Under the pieces are notes generated by a model that was given only the letters and a program-made list of their open reading frames with translations, had not been told where the DNA came from and searched no databases. From the NCBI GenBank assembly GCA_015061495.1, contig SUWL01000007.1, positions 1-60,081 on the forward strand: a stretch of 60,081 bases of DNA, read 5' to 3'. The translations under genes were made by a program, and so were the position numbers. Each line of letters opens with the position of its first letter. Within the stretch, counting starts at the first letter, position 1. Positions 51,720 to 60,081 of this stretch are shown piece by piece. This DNA comes from Lentisphaerota bacterium (GTDB lineage Bacteria; Verrucomicrobiota; Lentisphaeria; Victivallales; Victivallaceae).

Positions 51720-52883
51720 TTAGTTATGATATGGTTTACCGAGAGTTTTTCCATCAATAAAGCCGGTGGCGATTTTCACCACATTGCCGGAGGTATGCCG
51801 GGGGTTGCGGTGACGTTCCAGCAATTCGCATACGGCGGCGTGACCGATGCCGTAAAACGGATGTTGGATGGTCGCCAGTCCGTTGTATTCGGGCAGAGGC
51901 ATGCCGTTGAATCCGACTACTGATAAATTACCGGGGATATCGATATTCAATTCGCCGCACGCCTGAATGACCCATGCGGCAATGATATCATTGTGACAGC
52001 AGAATAATTGCGGCAGGGAACCGGCGGCTTTTTTATTGCGGATATTTTCCAGTACCGCCGGGTAACTGTCACACTTGAAGATATTCCATTTATCATCACA
52101 GATAAAATTCCGGCTGCGGAAAAAATCCCATAAAAAGCTGTCCCGCTTGAAACTGGAATAGGCAGCGTAGGGATTTACTTTCGGAGGGATCAGCGAATCA
52201 AAGTGGGTGATCACCCCGATTTTGCGGATATTCAACGTCCTTAACCGCTGTTCCAGTTTCTTTGCACCGGGAAGTTCATCGGGGATTACTTGCAGAATGT
52301 GGTCATACTGGGTTTCCGCAGAGATGAGTACTTGCGGCAGTTCTTTGTTTTTCATGAGTTGCTGAAGCGGTGAATCCAGACTTAATATCCGGTCGCCCAA
52401 ATGGATGATCCCGATTACCTGCCGGGCAAGATTCCGGATGAATCCGGCATTTCCGGCACTGCGGCTGTTGGCATCCGGCAGCTGAAACATGGCAATGGAA
52501 ATATTTTTTTCATTGGCGGCATCAAAGAACCCTTTGAAGTATTCCGCGATGATGAGGTAATTATCCTTGTCGATCCGGGCGAATTTATCCGGTATCACGA
52601 TGCCGATGCAGGGCGGCGCTGAAATCTGCCGCTCCTTGCCGATGGCACAGACCTGCCAGATCTTTGGCGTTTGGCGGGTGATCAGACCGGATTCGTGCAA
52701 GCGGGCAAATGCTTTGGTCACCGTGGAACGGTCAACATGGAGCATCTCGGAAATTTTTCTTTCCGAAGGCAGTTTGAAATCTGCCGGTGCGGATTCAATG
52801 ATCCGGCGCAGCTCCTCTGCCAACTGATAAAAGAGCGGCAGCGGTGAGGTGCGGTCAAGTTTTATTTCCGAAAAATAATTCAT
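51720..52883 (-). CDS. GntR-type regulator with LacI-like sugar-binding domain
   Basis: 387 residues. The N-terminal winged HTH (about 10-75) reads PLFYQLAEELRRIIESAPAD then LPSERKISEMLHVDRSTVTK, the GntR family. From residue 95 a periplasmic-binding-fold domain follows (CIGIVIPDKFARIDKDNYL; LFCCHNDIIAAWVIQACGEL; VVGFNGMPLPEYNGLATIQH), as in AraR-like hybrids. It probably senses a sugar and controls the glycan genes and itself. Promoter at 52911-52939 is embedded in inverted repeats. The prepilin gene follows after 21 nt. Confidence 0.9.
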   Translation of the reverse strand: MNYFSEIKLDRTSPLPLFYQLAEELRRIIESAPADFKLPSERKISEMLHVDRSTVTKAFARLHESGLITRQTPKIWQVCAIGKERQISAPPCIGIVIPDKFARIDKDNYLIIAEYFKGFFDAANEKNISIAMFQLPDANSRSAGNAGFIRNLARQVIGIIHLGDRILSLDSPLQQLMKNKELPQVLISAETQYDHILQVIPDELPGAKKLEQRLRTLNIRKIGVITHFDSLIPPKVNPYAAYSSFKRDSFLWDFFRSRNFICDDKWNIFKCDSYPAVLENIRNKKAAGSLPQLFCCHNDIIAAWVIQACGELNIDIPGNLSVVGFNGMPLPEYNGLATIQHPFYGIGHAAVCELLERHRNPRHTSGNVVKIATGFIDGKTLGKPYHN

Positions 52884-52888
52884 CAGAT

Positions 52889-52934
52889 AAAATCCCCATG
52901 TAATATCAATATTATATAGCCGGAGGGGGATTTT
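52889..52934. promoter_or_regulatory. Nested inverted repeats over the regulator promoter
   Basis: AAAATCCCC (52889-52897) and GGGGATTTT (52926-52934) form a perfect 9-bp inverted repeat enclosing the -10 and start point. Inside, TAATAT-CA-ATATTA (52901-52914) is a second palindrome at the start site. Probable binding sites for autoregulation. Confidence 0.6.
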
Positions 52935-52939
52935 TGCAA
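52911..52939 (-). promoter_or_regulatory. Sigma70-type promoter of the GntR/LacI regulator
   Basis: Minus strand TTGCAA (52934-52939), 17-nt spacer, TATAAT (52911-52916), a near-ideal promoter. Leader about 20 nt; GGGGAT may serve as the ribosome-binding site. Confidence 0.85.
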
Positions 52940-52971
52940 GAGTTTACGGCTGAAAAACCGGAAATTGAAAA

Positions 52972-53110
52972 GCAAAAATGGCAGGTGTTAACCTGCCATT
53001 AACGGGTAAAAAGGGCTCTGTTCCCGATTTAAACGGGGGATTATGGAAGGCGAAACCTTCCCCGGGAACAGAGCGGATAATTCAGAATAATATATTTGCT
53101 CCCTGCATCT
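52972..53110 (-). ncRNA. Candidate small RNA gene (about 138 nt) with own promoter and terminator
   Basis: Starts near 53110. Contains a perfect 12-bp stem GCTCTGTTCCCG/CGGGAACAGAGC (53063-53074 with 53015-53026) enclosing a 6-bp GGAAGG/CCTTCC hairpin (53045-53061). It ends in a terminator hairpin: AATGGCAGGT and ACCTGCCATT (52977-53000, 4-nt loop) followed by TTTTTGC on the minus strand. No ORF or known family fits. The GGCAGGT terminator arm is shared with the candidate at 41170. Confidence 0.65.
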
Positions 53111-53115
53111 TGAAA

Positions 53116-53144
53116 AATACAGCACCAAAAAGACGATTTGTCAA
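53116..53144 (-). promoter_or_regulatory. Promoter of the candidate sRNA
   Basis: Minus strand TTGACA (53139-53144), 17-nt spacer, TGTATT (53116-53121). A perfect CAACTGC/GCAGTTG repeat (53142-53162) overlaps the -35 and may be an operator. Confidence 0.7.
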
Positions 53145-53190
53145 CTGCCAAATAAGCAGTTGATCGTTTGCATGCTGTCAGGATGCCGTT

Positions 53191-54657
53191 TCAGAGGTGC
53201 TGCAATATCTGCAGTGCGGTGAAGCGTTCTCCGGCGGGCGAGAGGTGTACGCCGTCAGAAACGAAGAGATCTTTGAGTTGCGGATGATTTTTGCTTGGGG
53301 TATAAAGATCGATGTACTTTGCTCCGGCTGCTGCTGCGGCAGCTTTGACCGTGGCGGCGTACTTTTCCATGTGTTCTTCAATGCCGAATTTCCAGACGTT
53401 GTCCTTGCGCTTGAGTATTGCGGCGGCAATGACCTCCTGCCGGGCGGAATTGGTGTGGATGGGGGAACAGAGGATGATCTGTGCCTGCGGAAACTGTTTT
53501 TTCAGCAACGCGAGCAGTCTGGCATAATGCTCCTGCCACTTTTCCGTGGGGACAAAGGTGGTTTTATAACCGCTTTTTGAACTGGCTTTGGTGTCGTTTT
53601 GACCGAGAAAAACGATGATGTGGGTGTATTTTACTTTGGAAATATCCGCATACCGTTTCTGAAAATATTCATCGGCAGATTTGGGGTCAAAGTGGTGATT
53701 CAGACGGCGGGTCACCCGTTTGATATCATCTCCGCCGATGCCGAAATTGTAGAAATTCACCCGGTCTTTGCGGTTGGCATTGAGATAAAAACTCATCTGA
53801 TCGACATAGTTTCTGCCCCGTTCAAAGTCGGAAAGACTGTCGCCGAGGATCAGAACTTTTGCCGGAGCGGTAAGCGAACTTTTGGCCGCTGCTGAATTGA
53901 GCGCGGCAAACTCCGCCGGAGCGACCGCTTCAGTGAATATCCGGCAGGAAATACCTTTGCCGGCGATGGTGTATCCGGTGATCCCGCTGTTTTTTGCCAG
54001 ATTCAGTACGGCATTGCCGCTGCTGTCCGCTTTGACCGGAGTCGCCGAATCGTTGACCAGCAGCTGCAGCTGCGCACCGGCATTGGTCTGGAGTTTGAGC
54101 GTGATATTTCCGGAACTTCCGGCGGGGTAGGCGGTGTAGGAGGATTCCGGGATCAGTTTGGCTCCTTCCACGGTGAATACTTCCACCTTGATACTTTTTA
54201 CTTCTGCCTGCGCTCCGGAACCTTTGAGTTCCAGCCGCGGTTCGAGGGAGATGGGCAGATGTTTGCTCAAATCCAGCGAGTGTTCCACGGTGACAAAATC
54301 ATTGCCCAGCACGACCGCTTCACCGGCGAAACGGGGGTAGGATCTCCCGCCGGAAACGGACTTGACGGTCAGGACAAAGGCGCCGTTAAGTGTTCCTTTA
54401 CCTTTGGCAACGGCAGTGATTTTGATAGTTTTTCCGGCGCACTCCGCCGGAGAGATACGCTTCCAGTTGGCAAGGCGCAACTCATTTTTTGCTCCGGGAA
54501 GCAGTTTCAGCATGCCGTTTTCCGTTTTGGCAGTGCCGAAATTTTTCAGCGCATACCAGTTGGCGGTATTTTTAGTAAAAACGCTGTCGATCAGCACTTC
54601 GGCACGGAGCGCCAACCCGGCGAAAACCACCAGGAGCATACATATATATCTGTTCAT
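53191..54657 (-). CDS. Exported SGNH/GDSL hydrolase with N-terminal beta domains
   Basis: 488 residues; signal peptide MNRYICMLLVVFAGLALRAE. The first 250 residues are beta-rich, with a CBM-like domain and a small Ig-like segment (GNITLKLQTNAGAQLQL). The SGNH domain follows: KVLILGDSLSDFERG (block I, Ser), FGIGGDDIKR (block II, Gly), FLGQNDTKASS (block III, Asn) and SDGVHLSPAGE (block V, Asp/His). Such esterases remove acetyl groups from polysaccharides. It follows the FAD oxidoreductase by 12 nt and ends before the sRNA gene. Confidence 0.87.
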   Translation of the reverse strand: MNRYICMLLVVFAGLALRAEVLIDSVFTKNTANWYALKNFGTAKTENGMLKLLPGAKNELRLANWKRISPAECAGKTIKITAVAKGKGTLNGAFVLTVKSVSGGRSYPRFAGEAVVLGNDFVTVEHSLDLSKHLPISLEPRLELKGSGAQAEVKSIKVEVFTVEGAKLIPESSYTAYPAGSSGNITLKLQTNAGAQLQLLVNDSATPVKADSSGNAVLNLAKNSGITGYTIAGKGISCRIFTEAVAPAEFAALNSAAAKSSLTAPAKVLILGDSLSDFERGRNYVDQMSFYLNANRKDRVNFYNFGIGGDDIKRVTRRLNHHFDPKSADEYFQKRYADISKVKYTHIIVFLGQNDTKASSKSGYKTTFVPTEKWQEHYARLLALLKKQFPQAQIILCSPIHTNSARQEVIAAAILKRKDNVWKFGIEEHMEKYAATVKAAAAAAGAKYIDLYTPSKNHPQLKDLFVSDGVHLSPAGERFTALQILQHL

Positions 54658-54669
54658 TTTTTTTACTCC

Positions 54670-56385
54670 TTATGCTACTGTCCAGGCGAAAATTTTGACC
54701 GTTTCATTACCGTAAGTTTCCAGTACGGTGAATCTCAATGCCGAACAGGTGATATCCAGCGGGATATTCACCAGACGCTGACCGGGGTTGAAAAATTCTC
54801 CGGCATCCACCCATTTGCCATCAGTAAGTGCTTCGATTTTGAAGCGTTTGACCAGTGTGGCAGGTGTGGTGAGCAACGGCATTTTTTTCCAGTGCAGTAC
54901 CGCGATATTTTTCTCTTTGCGGTTAAGATCACTGTCAAAAATAAAGCGGCAATTACGGATCTTTACCGGTGCAGTCCAGCGGTATTCCGCTTGAGAACCG
55001 ATCCGGGCGGTGAATGATTCATCGACCCCGTCGATGACCCGGTTAAGTCCGCCGCGCAAACCTTCACAACTGATTTCCGCGGAAGCGGTAAGTCCGTTGG
55101 CGGCAAAACGTTTACCCGGCAGCCAGATGTCATCGCGCATCAGTGTATTTTGCAGTTCGTCAAGATGTTTCTGACCGACTTCCCGGGGAGAACAGTGATT
55201 TTTTACCGCAATGGCACACGCCGTTCCCGCCGCCTGACCCAGCGTACCGCAGGTCGCCATCACCCGGGTGGAACTCAATGCCGAATGGGTGACACTGATG
55301 TTTCTGCCCGCACAGAAAAGATTGCTGATGTTGCGCGAGTAGAGTGACCGGTAAGGTATGCCGAATGGCGAGGGCGCCGGATGAAAGATCGTCGGTTCGC
55401 CGGGATAGTAGAAGCCGTCGGGGTGGTGATCGTCCATGGGCCAGCCGCCGTAAGCGATGATATCGTCGAATTTGCCGCCGGCGGCGACATCATTCTGATT
55501 CATGATGTGGTCGCCCACATAGCGGTAACTCTCCCGTTTGCCGGGGAGGAAGCCGACCCATTCCAAAGTCCAGTTGCGGTAACGTTCGCGGTTTTTGGGG
55601 GAATTTTTCAGGAAATCCCAGATGCCGAAAGCGATTTTCAGCAGTTCATCCCGGCTCTCATCCACATCGTGCAGGGCATCGGCACTGCCGCCGACTTCGA
55701 TCCACCAGAAGTTCTGCAAGCCGACCAGTTCGCAATCCCGGAAGTTGAACTCCGACTCATCCTGATAACGGTACGCCCATTCCGGGGCGATAAAGTCATG
55801 CGGCTCATCGGTTTCCCGGCATTGGAAAAGGCAACTCATTCCCATGGTCTTTTTATCGCCGGTTTCCGGAGCGATGGATTCGTTGAATTCCTGCCGTTCC
55901 TCTCTGCCGTAACGCAGTTCCGCTTTGGCAAGTACTCCTAAAATACTGTCCCCGGAACAGTCGGCGAAGTAGTCCGCTTCAACCGTGTACCAGGTTTGGG
56001 ACGGGGACTGATAACCCCGTGCGGAAGCGATTTTTTCTCCATCCATGGCAACTTCCGTGCAGACGGTGTTGAGCAAAAGGGTGATATTGCTCTCTTTTTT
56101 GACCAGCGAATACATCACGCTGTCCCAGACGGAGTAGTTGCGTTCCGGGTTGCGGTAAAGATTGTCCAGCAGGATCTCTTCAACGATGCCGCTCTCCCGG
56201 CGGTCATCGCCCCTTGCTCCGCAGATCCACATGCGGATCTCACTGGAAGCATTACCGCCCAGCACCGGACGGTCATGCATCAGAGTGACTTTTATGCCGT
56301 TTCTGGCGGCGGCAAGTGCCGCACAGACACCGGATAATCCGCCGCCGACGATCAGAAGATCGCTTTTTAACTTCAATTCTCTCAT
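54670..56385 (-). CDS. FAD-dependent oxidoreductase (FAD_oxidored family)
   Basis: 571 residues. N-terminal dinucleotide fold DLLIVGGGLSGVCAALAAAR, then RPVLGGNASSEIRMWICGA, the family hallmark, and a middle SCLFQCRETDEPHDFIAP. An NLFCAGRNISVTHSALSSTR motif near residue 360 binds the flavin, and a final beta domain follows. No signal peptide. The family is widespread in polysaccharide loci of Lentisphaerota and Planctomycetes, but the substrate is not known. It follows the BNR gene by 10 nt. Confidence 0.85.
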   Translation of the reverse strand: MRELKLKSDLLIVGGGLSGVCAALAAARNGIKVTLMHDRPVLGGNASSEIRMWICGARGDDRRESGIVEEILLDNLYRNPERNYSVWDSVMYSLVKKESNITLLLNTVCTEVAMDGEKIASARGYQSPSQTWYTVEADYFADCSGDSILGVLAKAELRYGREERQEFNESIAPETGDKKTMGMSCLFQCRETDEPHDFIAPEWAYRYQDESEFNFRDCELVGLQNFWWIEVGGSADALHDVDESRDELLKIAFGIWDFLKNSPKNRERYRNWTLEWVGFLPGKRESYRYVGDHIMNQNDVAAGGKFDDIIAYGGWPMDDHHPDGFYYPGEPTIFHPAPSPFGIPYRSLYSRNISNLFCAGRNISVTHSALSSTRVMATCGTLGQAAGTACAIAVKNHCSPREVGQKHLDELQNTLMRDDIWLPGKRFAANGLTASAEISCEGLRGGLNRVIDGVDESFTARIGSQAEYRWTAPVKIRNCRFIFDSDLNRKEKNIAVLHWKKMPLLTTPATLVKRFKIEALTDGKWVDAGEFFNPGQRLVNIPLDITCSALRFTVLETYGNETVKIFAWTVA

Positions 56386-56395
56386 AATCAGAACC

Positions 56396-59092
56396 TCACT
56401 GTTTTATATCCGGATCAGTCAATTGGTAATAACCGCAGCCGTAAGTTCCGGCAAAAAGCACCGCCGGATCTGCCGGGTGCCATTTCAGCCGGGTGAAACC
56501 CGATGCCGATCCCGCCATCCCGCTGTTGACCCGATCCCAGCTTTTGCCGCCGTCAGCTGAACGCCAGACGCCCGGAGATTTGATCTGCAAAGCGGCATTG
56601 CGTTCAACCGTACAGTAGATGATATCCGGATTTACCGGATTGACCGCCAATGTGGATACCTGCGGAGCGGACAGCAGTTTTTTCCAACTTTTGCCGCCAT
56701 CGGATGAAACGAATACTCCGCCGCTGCTTACCCGGCTGCCGCCGGCAATGAAAATCCTGCCGTCAGTTACGGGAACGACCTGCGAAACACTTGACAGCGG
56801 ACAGGGGATCGGCTGCCAGGTTTTGCCCCGGTCGGTACTTACGAACAGACCGCCGGTGAATTTACTGCGGGGATTGACTGCAGACGCAGCATAGATTTTC
56901 TGAAAACCGCTTCCCGGTGCCGGAACCAGATCCACGATATTCAACGCACTTCCCAGACCGGTGTTGCAGGGGTGCCAGGTTTTGCCGTGGTCGGTGGATT
57001 CGATGATGCCCACGCCGGGTTTGCTGCCGGCAAGCAGATAAACGGAAAATACTCCGTAACGCTCAACTTCCGTATGGGTGGCAAGGAAGCGGCGGTTGTT
57101 TGCCGGTGATGCCGGATCGACCAGCAGATTGGCGATATTGGTCGTGAACATCTTTTGGACCGGCGGCATTTTTGCCGTACCGTCCGCATCGACGTGCATA
57201 TTGACGAAACTTTTGCCGAAGTCGCGGCTTTCGATAAAGTATTGACCTCTCAAGCCGCCGACCAGCCAGTCGCGGCAGTTGAATACCGCATAGAAGCGTT
57301 CCGGATCATCCGGATCGAATGCCGCTGCCAGCACCCACTGGTTGCTGCCGGCCATGATGTGCGGCAGACCGAGGAAGGTTTTGCCGCCGTCTTCGCTGAT
57401 CTTCAAACCGCAATCCGCCATCCAGAAGAGGATCTTTGCCGGTTGTTTGCGGTTGATTTCCAGATCAAAAACACACATGTTGCTGTTGCCCAATCCCCGG
57501 AAACGCTCCCGGGCGGGGTCGATAATGGCATTGGAGGCATCCTGCCAGGTCCTGCCGCCGTCCGTGGAACGGTAAGTTACCCGGTGGCTGTGAAAATAGA
57601 GCAGTTCCGGATTGGAACGGGAAAGGTCGAATTTGCGGATATCCCAGTAGCCGAAAGAAAGTTTGGGCGTGCCGTAATTCATCGGGTGACGGGTCGTCCA
57701 CGCCTGTTTGATGTTGAGCAGCGGGGAATCTTTGGGGACATACTGCTGCCAGGCGGGATTTTTCCACGCTTGCGCGCCCCGGGTGATGCAGAACCAGTTT
57801 TTGCCGCCATCGGTGGTTTTCCACACTCCGTACGGCACCCAGGTGTTGAAAATGGAGACGTAGACGGTTCGCGGATCGCGCGGATCGATCCGGACTGTGT
57901 GGAAATCCGGCAGGATATCAACGGCAGTGCGGCGCACTTCATCGGCAATTTTGCTGATCTCTTTGCTGTTGCGCACCTTGCTCCATTTGCGGTGGAATGG
58001 CGCCGGATCTTTGCGGTAATCCAGCACATCCTGGCGGTAGAGCTGCTGATTTGCCGGTTGTGCCATAAAGTTCTCAAATGCGGTCTTGACGGCGATCAGC
58101 CCATAGGGGGAGGATGCCAGTCCGGATTTGAAATCCGGCAGATCCGCCATCAGTCCGGTCGGGAACCGGAGGTTGCCGGTGATCTCCTGCCAGATGCCGC
58201 CGGGATATTCGCACTTCCAGACGCCGCCGGATGAATGGTATTTGCCGTTGATTTTGCGGTAACTGGATTCCATGGCGCAGACGAGAGTCAGTTGTCCGCT
58301 TGCCGGATCGATCATGCCGTCCATATCGCAGAATACCATATTTGCCGGCAGTCCCTCCATCATGGGGGCAAAAGTCCTGCCGTCATCGGTGGACAGGTGG
58401 ATGCCGCCGTCCGTGACCACAAAGATGTGACCGGGCAGTTCTTTGAACATCAATATATGCAGAGCCATTTCCCCTTTGGGAAAGGCATCGGGCAGATGTT
58501 CCCAGTTTTTACCGCCGTCCCGGGTGACGATCAAACCTTGCGGCAGCCGCCGTTTGCCCCGGATTTCCAGCCGCCTCGGGAAACCGGTGCCAGCCCATAC
58601 TTCATTGGGGTTTGCCGGATGGACGCAGAGGGCGCTGATGGGAACTTTTTTGAACTTGCCGCCAAAAATATTCTCGATCTGTTCCGTGGAAACTCTTTCC
58701 CACGTTCTGCCCCGGTCGGAAGTTTTGAAAATACCGTTGCTTTCGCACCCGGCAAAACCGGTGTCGGGGTGGTCGATGCAGAAATCCACCGCACTGATAT
58801 AGTGCATCCGGGGAAATCCCCAATCCGGATCATTGGTGGATGCGTAACTTTTGCTGCCGTCATGGGTGATGTAACTTGCCTGCATGTCGCAGGACTGCAC
58901 CATGCACTGATCATCGGCAGGATGGATGCGCAGATACCAGGAAGTTCCCCCGTCGCCGGGCGCAAGCTGCTGCCAGCGCAGATCTTTGCGGGACGGTACA
59001 TCCAGTGTGTTCCAGTCGGCATCGGTCAGTACTGTTCCGGCACCGGCGGTAAGAAGCGTTGAAATGGCAAATAAGCAAAGTGATCTATTCAT
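56396..59092 (-). CDS. Exported Asp-box (BNR/sortilin, GH74-like) protein
   Basis: 898 residues with signal peptide (MNRSLCLFAISTLLTAGAGT). At least eight Asp-box repeats are visible: SDRGRTWERVS, DGGKNWEHL, DDGRTFAPM, DGGKNWFCI, DGGRTWQDA, DHGKTWHPC, DRGKTWQPI, DGGKSWKKL. The array of two propellers and the WAGTGF, VFAGTYG-like segments recall GH74 xyloglucanases and VPS10 propellers. Catalytic Asp residues of GH74 could not be assigned, so activity is not claimed. First enzyme after the prepilin gene (5 nt). Confidence 0.8.
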   Translation of the reverse strand: MNRSLCLFAISTLLTAGAGTVLTDADWNTLDVPSRKDLRWQQLAPGDGGTSWYLRIHPADDQCMVQSCDMQASYITHDGSKSYASTNDPDWGFPRMHYISAVDFCIDHPDTGFAGCESNGIFKTSDRGRTWERVSTEQIENIFGGKFKKVPISALCVHPANPNEVWAGTGFPRRLEIRGKRRLPQGLIVTRDGGKNWEHLPDAFPKGEMALHILMFKELPGHIFVVTDGGIHLSTDDGRTFAPMMEGLPANMVFCDMDGMIDPASGQLTLVCAMESSYRKINGKYHSSGGVWKCEYPGGIWQEITGNLRFPTGLMADLPDFKSGLASSPYGLIAVKTAFENFMAQPANQQLYRQDVLDYRKDPAPFHRKWSKVRNSKEISKIADEVRRTAVDILPDFHTVRIDPRDPRTVYVSIFNTWVPYGVWKTTDGGKNWFCITRGAQAWKNPAWQQYVPKDSPLLNIKQAWTTRHPMNYGTPKLSFGYWDIRKFDLSRSNPELLYFHSHRVTYRSTDGGRTWQDASNAIIDPARERFRGLGNSNMCVFDLEINRKQPAKILFWMADCGLKISEDGGKTFLGLPHIMAGSNQWVLAAAFDPDDPERFYAVFNCRDWLVGGLRGQYFIESRDFGKSFVNMHVDADGTAKMPPVQKMFTTNIANLLVDPASPANNRRFLATHTEVERYGVFSVYLLAGSKPGVGIIESTDHGKTWHPCNTGLGSALNIVDLVPAPGSGFQKIYAASAVNPRSKFTGGLFVSTDRGKTWQPIPCPLSSVSQVVPVTDGRIFIAGGSRVSSGGVFVSSDGGKSWKKLLSAPQVSTLAVNPVNPDIIYCTVERNAALQIKSPGVWRSADGGKSWDRVNSGMAGSASGFTRLKWHPADPAVLFAGTYGCGYYQLTDPDIKQ

Positions 59093-59097
59093 TTTTT

Positions 59098-60054
59098 TTA
59101 CAGAGAAGAGGGGTAAAGGTCTACGTCAGAGTGGCTGTGGGTTTTAACCGTGTTGTCGAGCAGATACCAGCCGCGGAACATGAGTTCGTACAACTTTTCC
59201 GGACTGGCAGTTTCAGCATGACCGTCAAAGAATGATACGTTGCAGGCGTTGTTGTGCCGGATAAACGGCAGGGGATTGGAACCGCCGAAACGCAATACCG
59301 CATAGGTGTCTTTGGCAATGCCGTCTTTCAACGCGGCACCATCCATAAAGATGGTCATTTTACTGGCAGGGATCCGGTCATCGTGGACCCCGTGTCTGCC
59401 GTAAGTTTTTTCATAGGTCGGCTGTTTCTTGCGGCGCATGAAATTCATATTCAGTCCGTCATTGCCCCGGTGGATGGCATAGGAGTCGTACATGCGATGG
59501 TTGTTGACATCGGCTTCGCCGTATTTGAATCTTCCGGAGGGACAGAACATGTATTTGTCATGTTTTCCCATCATGCCGGTGTTGACGAACATCTCCGTCC
59601 AGGTGATGTCGCTGCTGTATTTGATCTGCCACGGTACTCCGCTTCCGTCGTAGGCATCAGCGTACATGATATTGATATTGTACAGCTGTTTGACATTGCT
59701 GATACAACTGGCACTTCTGCCCCGTTCCCGGGCGGAATTGAGCGCCGGCAGCAGAATCGCCGCCAATATCGCTATGATCGCAATGACTACCAGCAATTCT
59801 ATTAAAGTGAAATGGGAGTGTGCGGGGGACAAGGAAAACTTTTTTTCACGAGAAAAAAAGTTTTCCCTTTCCCCCGCGCCCCCTTTCTCTTTCAAAAAAA
59901 GCGGACTTCTTTGTGATGGTATATCCGCGCCCCAGCGAAGCGACTCGTCACGGTGTAGTGAAACGAAGACGGAAGGGCGAGTTTTTTCGCAACCCGCCGA
60001 GCGGGCGGGAAAAGAGGTTTTTCCCCTCTCCCCAAACCCCACTTCCCTTTTCAA
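59098..60054 (-). CDS. Prepilin-type (DUF1559-like) protein, 5' end uncertain
   Basis: From [20 protein letters not shown] (codon at 59811) the protein has the pseudopilin helix and a H-X9-DG motif ([16 protein letters not shown]). Upstream, about 80 in-frame codons encode two repeat-derived peptides ([12 protein letters not shown] and [10 protein letters not shown]). The TTG at 60054 has no ribosome-binding site, and the frame stays open to the window edge, so the true start may lie outside. By analogy with the 50718 gene an additional FTLIELL leader is expected beyond the edge. -1 residue before the known motif is His. Confidence 0.72.
   Translation of the reverse strand: MKREVGFGERGKTSFPARSAGCEKTRPSVFVSLHRDESLRWGADIPSQRSPLFLKEKGGAGERENFFSREKKFSLSPAHSHFTLIELLVVIAIIAILAAILLPALNSARERGRSASCISNVKQLYNINIMYADAYDGSGVPWQIKYSSDITWTEMFVNTGMMGKHDKYMFCPSGRFKYGEADVNNHRMYDSYAIHRGNDGLNMNFMRRKKQPTYEKTYGRHGVHDDRIPASKMTIFMDGAALKDGIAKDTYAVLRFGGSNPLPFIRHNNACNVSFFDGHAETASPEKLYELMFRGWYLLDNTVKTHSHSDVDLYPSSL
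59822..59877 (-). repeat. Palindromic repeat in prepilin leader (copy B)
   Basis: 25-nt arms (59822-59846 and 59853-59877) pair with two mismatches and a CACGAG loop, like the 20-bp palindrome of copy A but with different flanks. The following TTCAAAAAAAGCGGACTTC also resembles copy A. Confidence 0.75.
59949..59972 (+). repeat. Dispersed 24-nt repeat (copy 2)
   Basis: Matches 40530-40553 at 21 of 24 positions. Here it lies in frame within the prepilin upstream region, between palindromic copies B and C. Confidence 0.5.
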
Positions 60055-60081
60055 GAAAAGCGGGATACTTTTGGATGACAG
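60007..60081 (-). repeat. Repeat copy C, truncated at window edge
   Basis: The first 37 nt (60007-60043) are identical to 51495-51531, and the rest (TTTTCAAGAAAAGCGGG) also follows copy A. The left arm of the palindrome is replaced by a different CCCGC/GCGGG hairpin, so it is an incomplete or recombined copy. Confidence 0.7.

Noticed and set aside
1-60081. CRISPR arrays, tRNA and rRNA genes
   Set aside because: No regularly spaced repeats and no cloverleaf or rRNA sequence seen in the intergenic regions.

Overview
The window most likely comes from a member of the Lentisphaerota (Victivallales type) within the PVC superphylum. This is inferred from several traits seen together: prepilin-type proteins with [18 protein letters not shown] leaders beside glycan-degradation genes, a 31-residue basic protein starting MGQQHNK that resembles the short PVC signature protein, LpxD and an OmpH-like chaperone (so a Gram-negative envelope), and LamG tail-fibre genes. 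No 16S rRNA or tRNA gene is present, so the taxonomy is not directly proven. GC is in the mid-50s by eye.

Layout. 1-0.8 kb: start of a ribosomal operon (rpmJ-rpsM-rpsK, minus), with a promoter about 250 nt upstream. 1.1-7.1 kb: minus operon of a tandem DUF3857/transglutaminase exported protein, a metallo-beta-lactamase-fold hydrolase and pyrK-pyrD. 7.3-9.3 kb, plus: PVC-like small protein, ispF and a free-standing LacZ C-terminal-like protein. 9.3-11.3 kb: coiled-coil membrane protein and two very small membrane/lipoprotein genes. 11.5-15.6 kb: MFS transporter, ceramidase-like protein, cysteine desulfurase, DUF493. 15.7-20.3 kb, plus: a second, divergent NifS-like gene, TolB-like protein, folC, PHP phosphoesterase. 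20.4-23.5 kb: the conserved rpmH-rnpA-yidD-yidC-jag block, without dnaA or visible DnaA boxes.

23.9-31.4 kb is the most unusual block: eight tightly packed plus-strand genes resembling the distal end of a phage late operon (virion-like proteins, a 1009-residue fibre with three LamG modules, a PLA2-like HD-motif protein, a one-TM holin-like protein, a small lipoprotein). There is no terminase, portal, capsid, tape measure, lysin or integrase. It sits between core genes and ends one base from the converging sel1 gene.

31.4-41 kb is core again: guaB-ompH-lpxD-sel1 (with an inverted repeat over the guaB promoter), moxR-DUF58-DUF4381-like-batA, an exported nitroreductase, and dut. 41.4-46 kb, plus: a nucleotide-sugar dehydrogenase and rfbF-rfbG-rfbH, the first steps toward a CDP-3,6-dideoxyhexose. 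46.1-60 kb, minus: a glycan-utilisation region with two prepilin-type proteins, a GntR/LacI-type regulator, a large GH42-like protein, an SGNH hydrolase, a FAD oxidoreductase and an Asp-box (BNR/GH74-like) protein.

Three signals cut across the genes. (1) A palindromic repeat family lies in frame in the leader region of both prepilin genes; in one it separates two copies of the FTLIELLV motif. (2) Two probable small RNA genes (about 41170-41268 and 52972-53110, minus) each have a sigma70-type promoter, a closed stem and a U-tract. (3) Many strong promoters share a 17-nt spacer (TTGAAA/TTGACA/TTGCAA with TATATT/TATAAT-like -10), and two of them are overlapped by inverted repeats that look like operators.
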